Shown here: piece by piece, positions 45,683-54,784 of the stretch
Layout: every line of letters starts with the position of its first letter
How positions within the stretch are numbered: position 1 is the stretch's first letter
NCBI GenBank assembly: GCA_965247125.1
Contig: CBDFGO010000003.1
Location: forward strand, 186,001-250,000
Source: CALBJU01 sp965247125
Lineage (GTDB): Bacteria > Bacteroidota > Rhodothermia > Rhodothermales > UBA10348
Direction of reading: 5' to 3'
DNA: 64,000 nt
Translations under genes and position numbers: made by a program
The notes under the pieces: model-generated
What the model saw: only the letters and a program-made list of their open reading frames with translations
The model's database searches: none
What the model was told of the DNA's origin: nothing

Positions 45683-46327
45683 TCAATCAAACAGCGTTGT
45701 GAACAGTTCTGAGTTGATCTCATGACCACCGTCGTAGCGCAAGGTCCGGAAGGTGCATTGGTGGTCTCTCAGATCTTCTTCCGCACTGATCAACCGATCT
45801 TCGGGAAGAAATTGGTCGTTCGTACCCGCTACCAGCAGGATGTCCGGCACATCGGCCAGGGCGTCCCACTCTTCGTCCGACAGGTCGTGAGCGAGGCCGG
45901 AACCCCATAATATGACCTTATCGGGCTTTAAAAGGCCATTTCCGACCCACCGACTCGCGGTTGGGCATCCCTGTGAGAACCCCAAAATCGTGACTGAGAC
46001 GTCCTCAGACGCCTCATCGACCAGCGCCGAGGCAAGGCCGCCGAGATAGGTCACATAGTCCATGATTTCGTACTCACGATCCTCAGATGTCATCCAGGTT
46101 GCGCCGACCGTTCGACTTCGGTGATGGGTGTAAAAGCGGGACAGCGCTTCCGGGCAGATGATAACCCGCCCTTCAGATGCGATGGGGCTCACTACCTTGG
46201 CGAAGTCGGAGGCAAGTTGTCCGTACCCGTGCAGTGCGAAGACCAACTCCTCTGTGGCGGACGAAAGATCTCCGATCTGAGCAAATCGCGAAGTTTTCGG
46301 GGTGACGAACCGGTTGACCTGTATCAC
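45683..46327 (-). CDS. phospholipase/carboxylesterase-type alpha/beta hydrolase
   Basis: The 214-residue cytosolic enzyme has the alpha/beta hydrolase core: oxyanion strand VFALHGYGQ, nucleophile elbow ILGFSQGCPT (GxSxG), the acidic residue in AGTNDQFLP and the His in DGGHEIN. It is closest in pattern to the acyl-protein thioesterase/YpfH group, which hydrolyses short-chain esters or thioesters. The GTG start overlaps the stop codon of the LOG-family gene by one base, and it is the last gene of a four-gene operon ending at the terminator at 45625. Confidence 0.85.
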   Translation of the reverse strand: MIQVNRFVTPKTSRFAQIGDLSSATEELVFALHGYGQLASDFAKVVSPIASEGRVIICPEALSRFYTHHRSRTVGATWMTSEDREYEIMDYVTYLGGLASALVDEASEDVSVTILGFSQGCPTASRWVGNGLLKPDKVILWGSGLAHDLSDEEWDALADVPDILLVAGTNDQFLPEDRLISAEEDLRDHQCTFRTLRYDGGHEINSELFTTLFD

Positions 46328-46881
46328 TAGTTTCCCAGGTCGAGTGCAGGCAAAACGTCTTCAGCTTTATCAACCATCTGGAAATACTTTTCTGCGGGAT
46401 CCTTCGCGAAGCCAGCATCGGTCATTTTCCTGAAGAAGACGATCAACTCGTCATAGAAGCCTGCGGTGTTCAATAGCACAATGTTCTTGTTGTGATATCC
46501 CAGCTTTCTCAGGGTCAGGACTTCCAGAAATTCTTCGAGCGTTCCATAACCACCTGCCATCGCGACGTATCCGTCGCTCCGCTCGAACATGATTCGTTTG
46601 CGTTCGCGCATCGTGTCGGTCAGAATCAGCTCGTCGGATTCGGAATACGCGATGCCTTCCAGATTCTTGAGGGCGTGGGGAATAACCCCAACGACGCGCC
46701 CACCGTGTTCGTGTACGGATCTTGCCATGACGCCCATGAGACCGACGCGTCCCCCGCCATTGACAAGTTGAACGTGATTATCGGAAAAGATTTGACCGAG
46801 TTGCTTGGCTGCATCCGTGAAGACGTCATCGATTTTGTTGCTCGACGAGCAATACACTGTGACTGAGCGATAGGAAGCCAT
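46327..46881 (-). CDS. LOG-family (cytokinin-activating type) phosphoribohydrolase
   Basis: The 185-codon gene encodes a Rossmann-fold protein of the LOG/TIGR00730 family, which splits nucleoside 5'-monophosphates to base and ribose 5-phosphate. The N-terminal nucleotide-binding strand VTVYCSSSNK, the GGGRVGLMG loop and the signature MAGGYGTLEEFLEVLT (PGGxGTxxE-like, with Ala for Pro) are visible. The start at 46881 has GGAGGAGG eight bases upstream; a longer frame reaching 47016 would overlap the TRAP gene. Older annotations call such proteins lysine decarboxylases, which is not supported by the family's chemistry. Confidence 0.88.
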   Translation of the reverse strand: MASYRSVTVYCSSSNKIDDVFTDAAKQLGQIFSDNHVQLVNGGGRVGLMGVMARSVHEHGGRVVGVIPHALKNLEGIAYSESDELILTDTMRERKRIMFERSDGYVAMAGGYGTLEEFLEVLTLRKLGYHNKNIVLLNTAGFYDELIVFFRKMTDAGFAKDPAEKYFQMVDKAEDVLPALDLGN

Positions 46882-46885
46882 CTGA

Positions 46886-48001
46886 TTATCCTCCTCCTTG
46901 GAAGGCAAACGTGGCGTAAGTGTTCTCTGCCGTGTCCAACCAACGATTTGAAGAGATTCGCCAGGAATTATAGCTGTCATAGACCGCCCGATAGCTCGCA
47001 TCGGAGGCAGCTTCACTGGCCAGGATGTCGAATGTAATCTCCTGTGCCCTTCGCATGACTTCCTCAGAAAACGGTCTCAGAGTCACCCCTTCACTGTCGA
47101 GAAGTCGAGCCAGAGCCGGCGGATTCTTGGCGTCATAATTAGCCATCATTCCAAGATTCGCTTCCGCAGCGGCAGATTCGAGGGCGGCTTGATAGTCGGA
47201 GGGCAGCTTGGCCCAATCATCTCGATTGATATAGAAACTCAGCCCCGGTCCCGGCTCCCACCAACCCGGATAGTAGTAGTTCTTGGCAATCTGATAGAAG
47301 CCGAGCTTTTCGTCGTCGTAGGGCCCAGACCATTCTGCTGCGTCGATCACTCCACGTTCTAAAGCAGGATATATTTCACCGCCAGCCAACATCTGTACAT
47401 TGGCTCCCAGCTCGGCCATCACCTGACCGCCGAACCCCGGGATGCGCATCTTCAATCCGCGGAAATCCGCGAGCGTTTCGACTTGATGACGAAACCAGCC
47501 CCCCATCTGCACTCCCGTATTCCCACCCTGAAGATTGATGATATTGAAGTCTGCAAACAGGCCCCGAGTAAGCTCGAGTCCTTCTCCGTAATACATCCAG
47601 GCTGCAAATTGACGTGCATTCAGGCCGAAGGGAACTGTGCAGTCGAATGCCAGAGCGGGGTTCAGGCCCGTGAAGTAGTAACTGGCAGTATGGCCCATCT
47701 GGACTGTTCCTTTCTGAACGGTCTCCAGCACTTGGGTGGCGGGTACCAGCTCGCCGCCGGGAAACACACGAATTGTAAATCGACCCCCCGTAACCTCAGA
47801 AACTCGATTCGCCAGCACTTCAGCAGCTCCAAAGATGGTATCCAGAGAGCGTGGGAAACTGGATGTCAATCGCCAATTGACCCGCGGCCGCGTCTGGATG
47901 GCTGCGGCTCCTCCTTCGGACTCGCCGCCGGAGCATCCTGAGATGACGGCGCCGCCGGCTGCGGCCAAAGAAGCTTTTCGAACAAACTGGCGACGTTTCA
48001 T
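46886..48001 (-). CDS. TRAP transporter solute-binding protein (DctP family)
   Basis: The 371-residue protein starts with a twin-arginine-like signal (MKRRQFVRKASLAAAGG) and a lipobox-like VISGC, then a DctP fold with NWRLTSSFPRSLDTIFGA, GGEIYPALERGVIDAAEW and WWEPGPGLSFYINRDDW. The pattern matches the TakP-type binding proteins for alpha-keto acids, which bind substrate with an Arg and a metal; the Arg in LKMRIPGFGG is a likely ligand contact. The membrane subunits DctQ and DctM are not in this window. It is preceded by an SDR gene and followed after four bases by the LOG gene, so the set is an operon. Confidence 0.88.
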   Translation of the reverse strand: MKRRQFVRKASLAAAGGAVISGCSGGESEGGAAAIQTRPRVNWRLTSSFPRSLDTIFGAAEVLANRVSEVTGGRFTIRVFPGGELVPATQVLETVQKGTVQMGHTASYYFTGLNPALAFDCTVPFGLNARQFAAWMYYGEGLELTRGLFADFNIINLQGGNTGVQMGGWFRHQVETLADFRGLKMRIPGFGGQVMAELGANVQMLAGGEIYPALERGVIDAAEWSGPYDDEKLGFYQIAKNYYYPGWWEPGPGLSFYINRDDWAKLPSDYQAALESAAAEANLGMMANYDAKNPPALARLLDSEGVTLRPFSEEVMRRAQEITFDILASEAASDASYRAVYDSYNSWRISSNRWLDTAENTYATFAFQGGG

Positions 48002-48047
48002 ACAGGATCAGAATTTCATGGGGTCATTGAGAGATCAATATCGTGTT

Positions 48048-48767
48048 CTATCCCTTCGGTCTCAAAGGCCGCATGACGACCTCAGTGATGAGGTAGTTGT
48101 CTGGAGTTTCGAGAACATGGATCAGCGTCGAACTGATCTGCTCGGGCGTCATGGGGTTAGCGGATATCGGGATGCCCGCAACGTCAAAAAATTCGGTCTG
48201 TATCGATCCAGGAAAGAAGCAGCTGACCTTGATTCCATCCTGACGCACCTCTTTGAAGAGCGCATCACTGTATCCCTTCATTCCGAACTTGGTCACGTTG
48301 TACGTGCTGATATTGGGATTGCCCAACAGGCCTGCAACGGACGAAATGTTAATGATATGGCCGCCAAACCCTGATTTTTCATTCTGCGCTTTCATCGTTG
48401 GGAGGACGGCACGCGTACACAAAAACACTCCCCTGAGATTGACGTTCATCTGAAGATCCCAGTCTGCGACGGATACTTCGTCAGCAGGTCCAAATTTTCC
48501 AATCCCTGCGTTGTTCACCAATACGTCAATCCGGCCTTCGATCTCGAGAATGTGTTCGAAGGCTGCGCTTACTTTTTTTTCAAGGGTAATGTCACACTCG
48601 ATCCCGACGAAGCTATGGCCGAGATTTTTTTCCAGCTTGTCCAATTTTTTCTTCCGGCGAGCAAGACCATAAACCCGTGCTCCTTGTTCGATCAGGGACT
48701 GGGAGAAGTGGGCGCCCAGTCCCGCGCTGGTCCCCGTGATCACTACGATCTTTCCGTGTAAGTTCAT
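48048..48767 (-). CDS. short-chain dehydrogenase/reductase (classical SDR)
   Basis: The 239-residue NAD(P)-dependent oxidoreductase has the cofactor motif TGTSAGLG near residue 12, NNAG at about 85, the catalytic Ser in INISSVAG and the YNVTK pair. Basic residues after strand 2 (ARRKKKLDKL) suggest NADP. The substrate is unknown. It is the first gene of the SDR-TRAP-LOG-esterase group on the minus strand, 46 bp before the TRAP gene. Confidence 0.92.
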   Translation of the reverse strand: MNLHGKIVVITGTSAGLGAHFSQSLIEQGARVYGLARRKKKLDKLEKNLGHSFVGIECDITLEKKVSAAFEHILEIEGRIDVLVNNAGIGKFGPADEVSVADWDLQMNVNLRGVFLCTRAVLPTMKAQNEKSGFGGHIINISSVAGLLGNPNISTYNVTKFGMKGYSDALFKEVRQDGIKVSCFFPGSIQTEFFDVAGIPISANPMTPEQISSTLIHVLETPDNYLITEVVMRPLRPKG

Positions 48768-48931
48768 TCAAGTTTACGGCGGTACATAGAAGAGAGCCTT
48801 CCTTCGATGCGGGGCACTCAAGCCGGTTCCCGGATTGTAGGGCAATACCATAGCTGACGACGATTCAGTGGACCGGCACGGTTGATCTTTCGGCCAATGA
48901 GTGCCAATTTGGAGCAGCTTTCGATTGAGTG

Positions 48932-49675
48932 ATGGAGAACCCCGAACAAGAAATGACGAGTCTACTTGAATCCAGTGGAGTGCGCTTCACAGGATTCCAC
49001 TTTCAGGATCAGGTTATTGGACCTGAAAAGGTTGTCGAAATCCTGGCCCCGCACCTGGAAGAAAACAGGAAGGATCGCATTGAGGTGGTGCTTGGTGAGC
49101 GAACCTACGCAATCGCGCCTGTCGTCGAAGGACTCACAAACACAGGCAATGTGAGTGCGGTCATGCGCACAGCCGAGGGTCTGGGGTTTCAGACCTTCCA
49201 CATCGTGACGGGAGACCTGACACTAAAATATTCGAAGCGAACCACGCAGGGTGCGCAGAAGTGGTTGGATGTCTCGGTGTGGAAATCCCCTGCGGAATGC
49301 GTTTCCTCTCTGCGGCACGATGGCTATCAGATCGTGGTCACCCATTTGAGCGAGGAGGCCCTTCCACTCGCCGAAATTGACTTCACAAAAAAGACTGCCC
49401 TGGTGTTTGGCAACGAGAAGGCAGGAATCAGTCAGGCAATGCTGGCCGAAGCCGACCTTACCTGTGTTATTCCGTCACCGGGATTTGTACAGAGCTATAA
49501 CATTTCCGTAGCCGCAGCCATGGCGCTGCACGCCGCGTACTCCGCCAGGATCGAAGCGTTCGGGGAAGCGGGCGATCTGTCCGATAGCGAGCTAATGCGC
49601 CTCAGGGCAGATTTCTATTCGAGGTCCGTGAAGCATGCAGGTGACATCCTGAAGCGCCATTTGGGTGTTATTTAG
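48932..49675 (+). CDS. trmH: TrmH-family tRNA/rRNA 2'-O-methyltransferase
   Basis: The 247-residue SPOUT methyltransferase has the family motifs: motif 1 TGNVSAVMRTAEGLG with the catalytic Arg, motif 2 ALVFGNEKAGIS, and motif 3 IPSPGFVQSYNISVAAAMAL in the trefoil knot that binds S-adenosylmethionine. The C-terminal segment LRADFYSRSVKHAGDIL matches the tail of tRNA (Gm18) methyltransferase TrmH, so tRNA position 18 is the likeliest target, although other SpoU members act on rRNA. ATG 48932 is preceded in frame by GTG 48929. It is divergent from the SDR operon. Confidence 0.9.
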   Translation: MENPEQEMTSLLESSGVRFTGFHFQDQVIGPEKVVEILAPHLEENRKDRIEVVLGERTYAIAPVVEGLTNTGNVSAVMRTAEGLGFQTFHIVTGDLTLKYSKRTTQGAQKWLDVSVWKSPAECVSSLRHDGYQIVVTHLSEEALPLAEIDFTKKTALVFGNEKAGISQAMLAEADLTCVIPSPGFVQSYNISVAAAMALHAAYSARIEAFGEAGDLSDSELMRLRADFYSRSVKHAGDILKRHLGVI

Positions 49676-49801
49676 GAATTTATGGCCGATCTGAGTGCCA
49701 CTGGTGCCATTCGCACTATTCTTTAAGAGGCCCGCAACTTCCTTTTGTTTTATACGATAAAAGAAATCGTTCAAAAAACATTGAAGTTCGTCTCCAGCCC
49801 A

Positions 49802-50137
49802 ATGAAACTGCTCACTCGAACGGAAGAGTTACTTCTTCTGACTGTCTGGAAATTGCAGGAGGATGCTTACAGTCTGTCGGTTCAGGACGCCATGGCGGAA
49901 CTGCTCGACAAGTCAGTCTCTATTGGCGCGGTTTATATCCCGCTCGAGCGTCTCGCAAAACGGGGCCTTCTGAAAACCCGAGAAGCCGCGCCGACGGAAA
50001 AGCGAGGTGGTCGTCGCAAGCGATTTTACGAAGTGACCGCTAAAGGGCAGGCTGCATTGGCGACGATTGACTCGCTTCAGAAAAAAGCCTGGGAAGGCTG
50101 GGCGACTTCGTCCGCCGTAGACCTTTTGCACGGATGA
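49802..50137 (+). CDS. PadR-family transcriptional regulator
   Basis: The 111-residue protein is a PadR-type winged helix: MKLLTRTEELLLLTVWKLQE, the helix IGAVYIPLERLAKRG, and the wing region GRRKRFYEVTAKG, followed by a dimerisation helix. It should repress its own operon until a ligand binds. Start 49802 is preferred over an in-frame start at 49745 because it matches family length. The stop overlaps the start of a permease gene (ATGA at 50134), the common pairing of PadR regulators with FtsX-like permeases in this group. Confidence 0.9.
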   Translation: MKLLTRTEELLLLTVWKLQEDAYSLSVQDAMAELLDKSVSIGAVYIPLERLAKRGLLKTREAAPTEKRGGRRKRFYEVTAKGQAALATIDSLQKKAWEGWATSSAVDLLHG

Positions 50138-52740
50138 GTCGCTCCACACCCTTCATAATACGCGCAGCTGAGTGCATCCTGAGCGAGGACCATCACTGTC
50201 TGATCGGCGACATCGAATGGTCCTATCACTCTCGTTCTGAAGAGAGAGGCCCGTTTGTAGCCGTCCTCTGGCTCTGGTGGGCAGTTTTCTCACTTATCCC
50301 CCGATTGTTTGTTCGGGATCTACTCTGGCAACATACCATGCTCAAGAATTATCTGATCGTTGCTCTTCGCCAGTTCAGGAAGTACAAGAGTTTTTCTGCC
50401 ATCAATGTGCTCGGATTGGCGCTCAGCATGTCGGTGTGCCTCCTGATCCTGACGATGATCCAGGATTTTCGTTCAGATGACAGCTTTCATACCAAGGGCG
50501 ATCGCATATACCGCGTAACGACGAATGTTGAGGAATACTGGGGCACCTTCGACATGGCAACTTCGGCCGCGATGATGGGCCTCGAGCTCCTGCGCGAATT
50601 GGATGATGTCGAAGCGCTTGTTCAGATGAAGCGAACGAGCGGAAAATTAACTCGAGACGATGGGCGGATGGCGACATTCGCCGGTCTGTACGCTCAGAAC
50701 ACCTTTTTCGATTTGTTCGATTTTGAACTCGTGCAAGGAAATCCAGCTCACGTATTGGACGTACCGTTCAAAATGGTTGTTACCCAAGAGTTGGCGGCTC
50801 GGTTGTTTCCAGACCGGGATCCCCTTGGGCAGCTGGTAGATCGAGAAAACGGAACCTACGAGATATCAGGTGTGGTGGCTTTGCCAGAAGCTCGTACACA
50901 CCTTGCATTCGACGTGTTGATTTCGCACGCCACGCTTTCCACGTTTTATGCGGGCGAAGAAGTCAATCCTTTGGATCGCTGGAACAACAATTCGCAGTTT
51001 TACAATTACCTGCTTCTGAAAGATGGGGCTTCCGTCACAACCATTGAGCAGGTGGCCAATCGAATGGGATTGGAACATCATACAGATCCCGATCAACGAC
51101 CGGCCACCTACGCGTTGCAGGCGCTCGGAGATATCAATCTTGGACCCGATCTCTCAAACCAGATCGGTGAGGTCGTTCCTGGCGTGATTGTGTGGGTGTT
51201 GTCCATTTTCGCGCTGTTGCTGATCGGTACTGCAGCATTTAATTACGTCAATTTGACGGTGTCTCGAGCCCTGAGGCGCACGGGCGAAATTGGCGTCCGA
51301 AAAGTTGTAGGTGCGCATCGCCGCCAGCTGATTCAACAGTTTGTTGCCGAGGCAGTCGTCACAAGTCTACTCTCATTGGTACTGGCTCTCGTCTTTTTAC
51401 AGTGGCTCGTCGCGAGATTCAATCGAATGGGTGTCTTCGCAGACGAGGGCATGACGATATCTATGTCGACGCTTGACCCCATACTGCTTCTGAAGTTCGT
51501 GCTATTCGCCTTCGTTCTCGGCGCGGTCGCGGGCATAATTCCCGCACTTAAAATATCCCGGTTGTCTCCTGTTGTGGCATTCCGCGGAGCCACATCTACC
51601 GTCAGTGGAATCAGGTTTCTGGGACGAAAGGCTCTCGTGGTATTCCAGTTCGGCACCTCGATGATCGCGATCGTGACTGTTCTCGTTCTCTTTCGACAGG
51701 CTGATTACCTGATGAGCGCCGACATAGGCTTCGATGCCCCGCAGCTACTGCACCTCGACCTGGCCGGAACCGACTACGACCAACTTGCTTCAGAGCTTCG
51801 ACAAATTCCGGGCGTTCTGCAGGTCGCCGCAACGTCGTATCCTCCTTCTGCGGGGTCAAGTACCTCTGTCGGAGTGAAAACGCCAGAAATGGATGAAAAC
51901 GTCCTCATTCAGAAATTCGCAGTCGACGATCGATTTTTGGATCAGTACAACATTGACCTGATTGCAGGTAGGAATTACTCTTCGCAACTGGAGACCGATA
52001 AAACCTCGGCTATCCTTTTATCGCAATCTGCGTTGTCGTTTCTCGGCCTCGGTACACCTGAGGAAGCACTCGGGAAGGAGCTCATGTATGACACATACAG
52101 CTATGATGAGCGGGTCACCGTAATCGGCGTCTTCTCTGACTTTTACTCTCGTGGTTTTGAAAAGGGATATCAACCAACCTCTCTGGCATTCCGCCCGGAA
52201 ATGTATGGCTTCGCATCGATCAGGGTTGCAACAGGTGATCCACGGCCGGTTCTTCGAAGAATTGAAGACGTCTGGGATGCACACGCTCCGGGGCTGCCTG
52301 CTGACTACCAGTTTTTGGATGACGTTATTCAGGCCAGGATGAGCTTTTTGACCGAGGCCGTTGGCATGCTGAGCCTGTTTGCTATGCTGATCGTGATTAT
52401 TGCCAGCCTCGGGCTACTGGGGATGGCCATGTTTTCCGCTGAAATACGATTGAAAGAAGTGGGCATTCGAAAAACTCTCGGTGCGGATACCTGGAAGCTG
52501 ATTCGTCTGCTCTCGAGTGAATACGTTCGACTCATCGTCATCGCGGTTGTACTCGCAGCCCCAGCGGCTTACATGATCAATTCGCTCATGCTATCTGCTT
52601 TCGTCAATCGTATTGAGCTGGAAGTGTGGCATGTGCTCCTTGGCATCGTCCCCGTGCTGCTGCTTGCCATTCTTACGATTGGAACGCAGACGGTTAAAGC
52701 CGCAAACGCAAATCCCGTCGACGTGATGCGGAGCGAGTAA
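50134..52740 (+). CDS. FtsX-like ABC permease with prefix domain
   Basis: The 868-residue protein begins with a cytosolic permease prefix domain (AAECILSEDHHCLIGDIEWS, then an extra membrane helix VAVLWLWWAVFSLIP), followed from residue 70 by the usual two-part MacB/FtsX layout: MLKNYLIVALRQF, first periplasmic domain, FtsX core with GEIGVRKVVGAHRRQL, second periplasmic domain and C-terminal core ending NPVDVMRSE. It is co-translated with PadR, so its expression is likely ligand-controlled. There is no ATPase gene in the operon. Confidence 0.9.
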   Translation: MSRSTPFIIRAAECILSEDHHCLIGDIEWSYHSRSEERGPFVAVLWLWWAVFSLIPRLFVRDLLWQHTMLKNYLIVALRQFRKYKSFSAINVLGLALSMSVCLLILTMIQDFRSDDSFHTKGDRIYRVTTNVEEYWGTFDMATSAAMMGLELLRELDDVEALVQMKRTSGKLTRDDGRMATFAGLYAQNTFFDLFDFELVQGNPAHVLDVPFKMVVTQELAARLFPDRDPLGQLVDRENGTYEISGVVALPEARTHLAFDVLISHATLSTFYAGEEVNPLDRWNNNSQFYNYLLLKDGASVTTIEQVANRMGLEHHTDPDQRPATYALQALGDINLGPDLSNQIGEVVPGVIVWVLSIFALLLIGTAAFNYVNLTVSRALRRTGEIGVRKVVGAHRRQLIQQFVAEAVVTSLLSLVLALVFLQWLVARFNRMGVFADEGMTISMSTLDPILLLKFVLFAFVLGAVAGIIPALKISRLSPVVAFRGATSTVSGIRFLGRKALVVFQFGTSMIAIVTVLVLFRQADYLMSADIGFDAPQLLHLDLAGTDYDQLASELRQIPGVLQVAATSYPPSAGSSTSVGVKTPEMDENVLIQKFAVDDRFLDQYNIDLIAGRNYSSQLETDKTSAILLSQSALSFLGLGTPEEALGKELMYDTYSYDERVTVIGVFSDFYSRGFEKGYQPTSLAFRPEMYGFASIRVATGDPRPVLRRIEDVWDAHAPGLPADYQFLDDVIQARMSFLTEAVGMLSLFAMLIVIIASLGLLGMAMFSAEIRLKEVGIRKTLGADTWKLIRLLSSEYVRLIVIAVVLAAPAAYMINSLMLSAFVNRIELEVWHVLLGIVPVLLLAILTIGTQTVKAANANPVDVMRSE

Positions 52741-52761
52741 ACTCTATCTCTCGCCTTGATC

Positions 52762-53157
52762 TCATGGAAGAGGCGCCATCAAGTCGGGAAAAACGAAGGT
52801 CTTGCGGGCGCGGCCGGAGGCGATGGTATCCGGCTGATAGAACCGCATCAGGATTTTATTCTTTCGATCGAAAAGATCACGGTTGGCTGTTTTGAACTCT
52901 TCCCAGCTCTGATCGGTGTCTGCTGCCCGCTCGTTGACGATGATCAGGAAGGCCCAAGTGATGGTCTCGTGGTACTTGTCCGCTGCGCCTGCGTTTTGGA
53001 CGTAGGACTTGAGGTCTCTGCAAAAGTGATCGATGGCCTCGACGAGCGGATGCGCTCGAACATATATCCACGCCATACGAACGTGCCCTTCGTGGCTGAG
53101 CAAATCTTCCGGTAGCGTTCCATCTTCGAAGGCTGCTCGAAATTGAGAATCGCTCAT
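52762..53157 (-). CDS. uncharacterised protein with conserved-looking His motifs
   Basis: The 131-residue helical protein has SHEGHVRMAWIYVRAHP (two His, HxxxxxAW), KYHETITWAF (YHxTxTxxF) and ends with ARKTFVFPDLMAPLP. I have no name for the family; the regular spacing of His and the proline-rich end suggest a conserved fold, perhaps metal-binding. No signal peptide or membrane helix is present. Its start overlaps the stop of the ribbon-helix-helix gene (ATGA, 53154-53157), so the two are translated together; the arrangement recalls two-gene regulatory or toxin-antitoxin units, without proof. Confidence 0.65.
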   Translation of the reverse strand: MSDSQFRAAFEDGTLPEDLLSHEGHVRMAWIYVRAHPLVEAIDHFCRDLKSYVQNAGAADKYHETITWAFLIIVNERAADTDQSWEEFKTANRDLFDRKNKILMRFYQPDTIASGRARKTFVFPDLMAPLP

Positions 53158-53405
53158 TTCGCCTCGACGAGTTTATGGCTGTCCTCAGCCGTCAGTTCGA
53201 GGTCGAAGACCTTCTTGAGCATATCGATCCTGGAGAGAGTCTCTTCAGAAAAGGGAGCTTTTCCCTCGAAAACGTGCAAGACGATGCCTTCCATCAGGTC
53301 ACCGAGCGTAATGTCGAGGTACTCCGCGAGGCCTTTCAGCACTTTGAGCATGTCAGATTCCATGCGAAAGCCCGTTTGAGTGCGCTCGATCTTCCGTTTT
53401 TCCAT
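53154..53405 (-). CDS. ribbon-helix-helix-like DNA-binding protein
   Basis: The 83-residue protein has an N-terminal strand with basic residues (MEKRKIERTQTGFRME), then helices MLKVLKGLAEYLDITLGDLM and EGIVLHVFEG, the pattern of ribbon-helix-helix dimers. The rest (LSRIDMLKKVFDLELTAEDSHKLV in part) is helical. It likely represses its own operon. The start ATG 53405 was chosen since the frame upstream (to 53579) overlaps the outer-membrane protein gene and lacks domain features. It overlaps its partner gene by four bases. Confidence 0.7.
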   Translation of the reverse strand: MEKRKIERTQTGFRMESDMLKVLKGLAEYLDITLGDLMEGIVLHVFEGKAPFSEETLSRIDMLKKVFDLELTAEDSHKLVEAK

Positions 53406-53541
53406 CCAGCCGTACAATTTGCTGTTACCAATGTAACAATATAACAAGTTTTGATCGACAAACCACACGAAAATTTGAGCAGGCTCCTTCGAGATACATG
53501 CTACGCCGATGCTAGCGCTCTGGCACCGCATCATCGGGCGG

Positions 53542-53997
53542 CTATTGATTGAAGTAGTAGCGGACGCCGATGGCACCATTGATGTCGAATTCAGAATCCG
53601 GCGCGATATCCAGAATGGGAACGATTTCGAGGAAAAGCTCCACCGGATACTCCTTCAGCGTACAACCTATTCCCACGGGGAATCGGATTCCGACTCGTGG
53701 ATCATCGCTCATCACAGTTCTACCACCGATGCCGAAATAAACGGGAATCACTCCTTCATAGTCATCCGCATCAAAGAAATAGACCCGATGGTACAGGTAG
53801 TCTGCGTGCAACTGGACAGAGGTATCGTGAGAAAAAGACCACGCAACACCAAGGTCGACAGCGTGTTCACGGGTAAGCCACTTTTTGGCACTTATGCCCG
53901 TTGGTTCACCGACAATGATGCCGAGACCGAACTCGTCTTGGGCATTTACAGACTGGGTGATGAATACGAGCGCAAGAAGGACGTACAGATAGCGCAT
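53542..53997 (-). CDS. small outer-membrane beta-barrel-like protein
   Basis: The 151-residue protein has a signal peptide (MRYLYVLLALVFITQSVNAQ) and alternating strands typical of small barrels: FGLGIIVGEPTGISAKKWL, VQLHADYLYHRVYFF, VGIRFPVGIGC and a C-terminal IGVRYYFN ending in an aromatic-rich strand, as needed for BAM recognition. It resembles spirochaete/Bacteroidota DUF3996-type proteins. The start at 53997 was chosen because it places the signal at the N-terminus; an upstream start at 54090 would overlap the ABC ATPase gene. Confidence 0.75.
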   Translation of the reverse strand: MRYLYVLLALVFITQSVNAQDEFGLGIIVGEPTGISAKKWLTREHAVDLGVAWSFSHDTSVQLHADYLYHRVYFFDADDYEGVIPVYFGIGGRTVMSDDPRVGIRFPVGIGCTLKEYPVELFLEIVPILDIAPDSEFDINGAIGVRYYFNQ

Positions 53998-54058
53998 GCG
54001 AAAGGGGAATTCCGTTGTTAGGAAAAACTGGTACTTACAGGCCGCCACGAAGACTATC

Positions 54059-54754
54059 CTAGGTAACGGCTTCACCGGCATTGAGTACATCGTGTTCGAC
54101 TCGCCCGTCTACCAACTCTATTATCCTGTCTCCGTATGAGGCCCAGTGATCGGAGTGGGTCACCTGAATGATGGTAACACCCTCCTCCTTGTTCAGCCGA
54201 CGGAACCAGTCCATGACGACTTCGCCCTGACCGGTGTGCAGGTTACCGGTCGGCTCATCGGCCAAAATGAGTTTGGGCTGCATGATGAGCGCGCGGGCAA
54301 CACCAACCAGTTGCTGCTGACCACCCGATAACTGGCTCGGAAACAGATCGGCTTTGGCCACCATGCTGAAACGATCAAGCATTTCTGCAACCATGCTTTT
54401 TCGTTCGCTGGACTTGATTTTTTTGTAGAGCAGCGGTGTTTCGAGATTTTCGTACACCGTCAGATCATCAATCAAGTGGTAGGCCTGGAATACAAATCCG
54501 ATGTACTGGCGGTGGAGATCTGTGCGTTTGCGTTCGCTGATCTTGTGAACCGGTTGATCGAAGAAGAAATATTCCCCCGTGGATGGTTCATCCAACATCC
54601 CCAGAATATGCAGGATGGTCGATTTTCCAGAACCCGATGGCCCCATAATGGATACAAACTCTCCTTCATTGATTTCGAAATTGATGTTTCTCAGTACGAA
54701 GGATCGATTGAAGCCGTGCAGATACGACTTGGTAATTTTCTCTAAACGGATCAT
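54059..54754 (-). CDS. MacB/LolD-type ABC transporter ATPase
   Basis: The 231-residue ATPase has Walker A GPSGSGKST (about 39-47), Q-loop FVFQAYHLIDDLT, signature LSGGQQQ, Walker B LILADEPTG and the H-loop in QVTHSDHW. Proteins of this group energise FtsX-like permeases. It is directly downstream (30 bp) of the permease gene on the same strand, so the pair is a complete transporter. It is the only such ATPase in the window and could in principle also serve the orphan permeases at 13649 and 50134. Confidence 0.94.
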   Translation of the reverse strand: MIRLEKITKSYLHGFNRSFVLRNINFEINEGEFVSIMGPSGSGKSTILHILGMLDEPSTGEYFFFDQPVHKISERKRTDLHRQYIGFVFQAYHLIDDLTVYENLETPLLYKKIKSSERKSMVAEMLDRFSMVAKADLFPSQLSGGQQQLVGVARALIMQPKLILADEPTGNLHTGQGEVVMDWFRRLNKEEGVTIIQVTHSDHWASYGDRIIELVDGRVEHDVLNAGEAVT

Positions 54755-54784
54755 AAACGTAGAATTAGTTGGGGCAGAAGTGTA

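Noticed and set aside
46327..47016. Longer start for the LOG-family gene at 47016
   Set aside because: It would overlap the TRAP-binding protein gene by 130 bp, while the start at 46881 has a strong GGAGGAGG and the normal family N-terminus.
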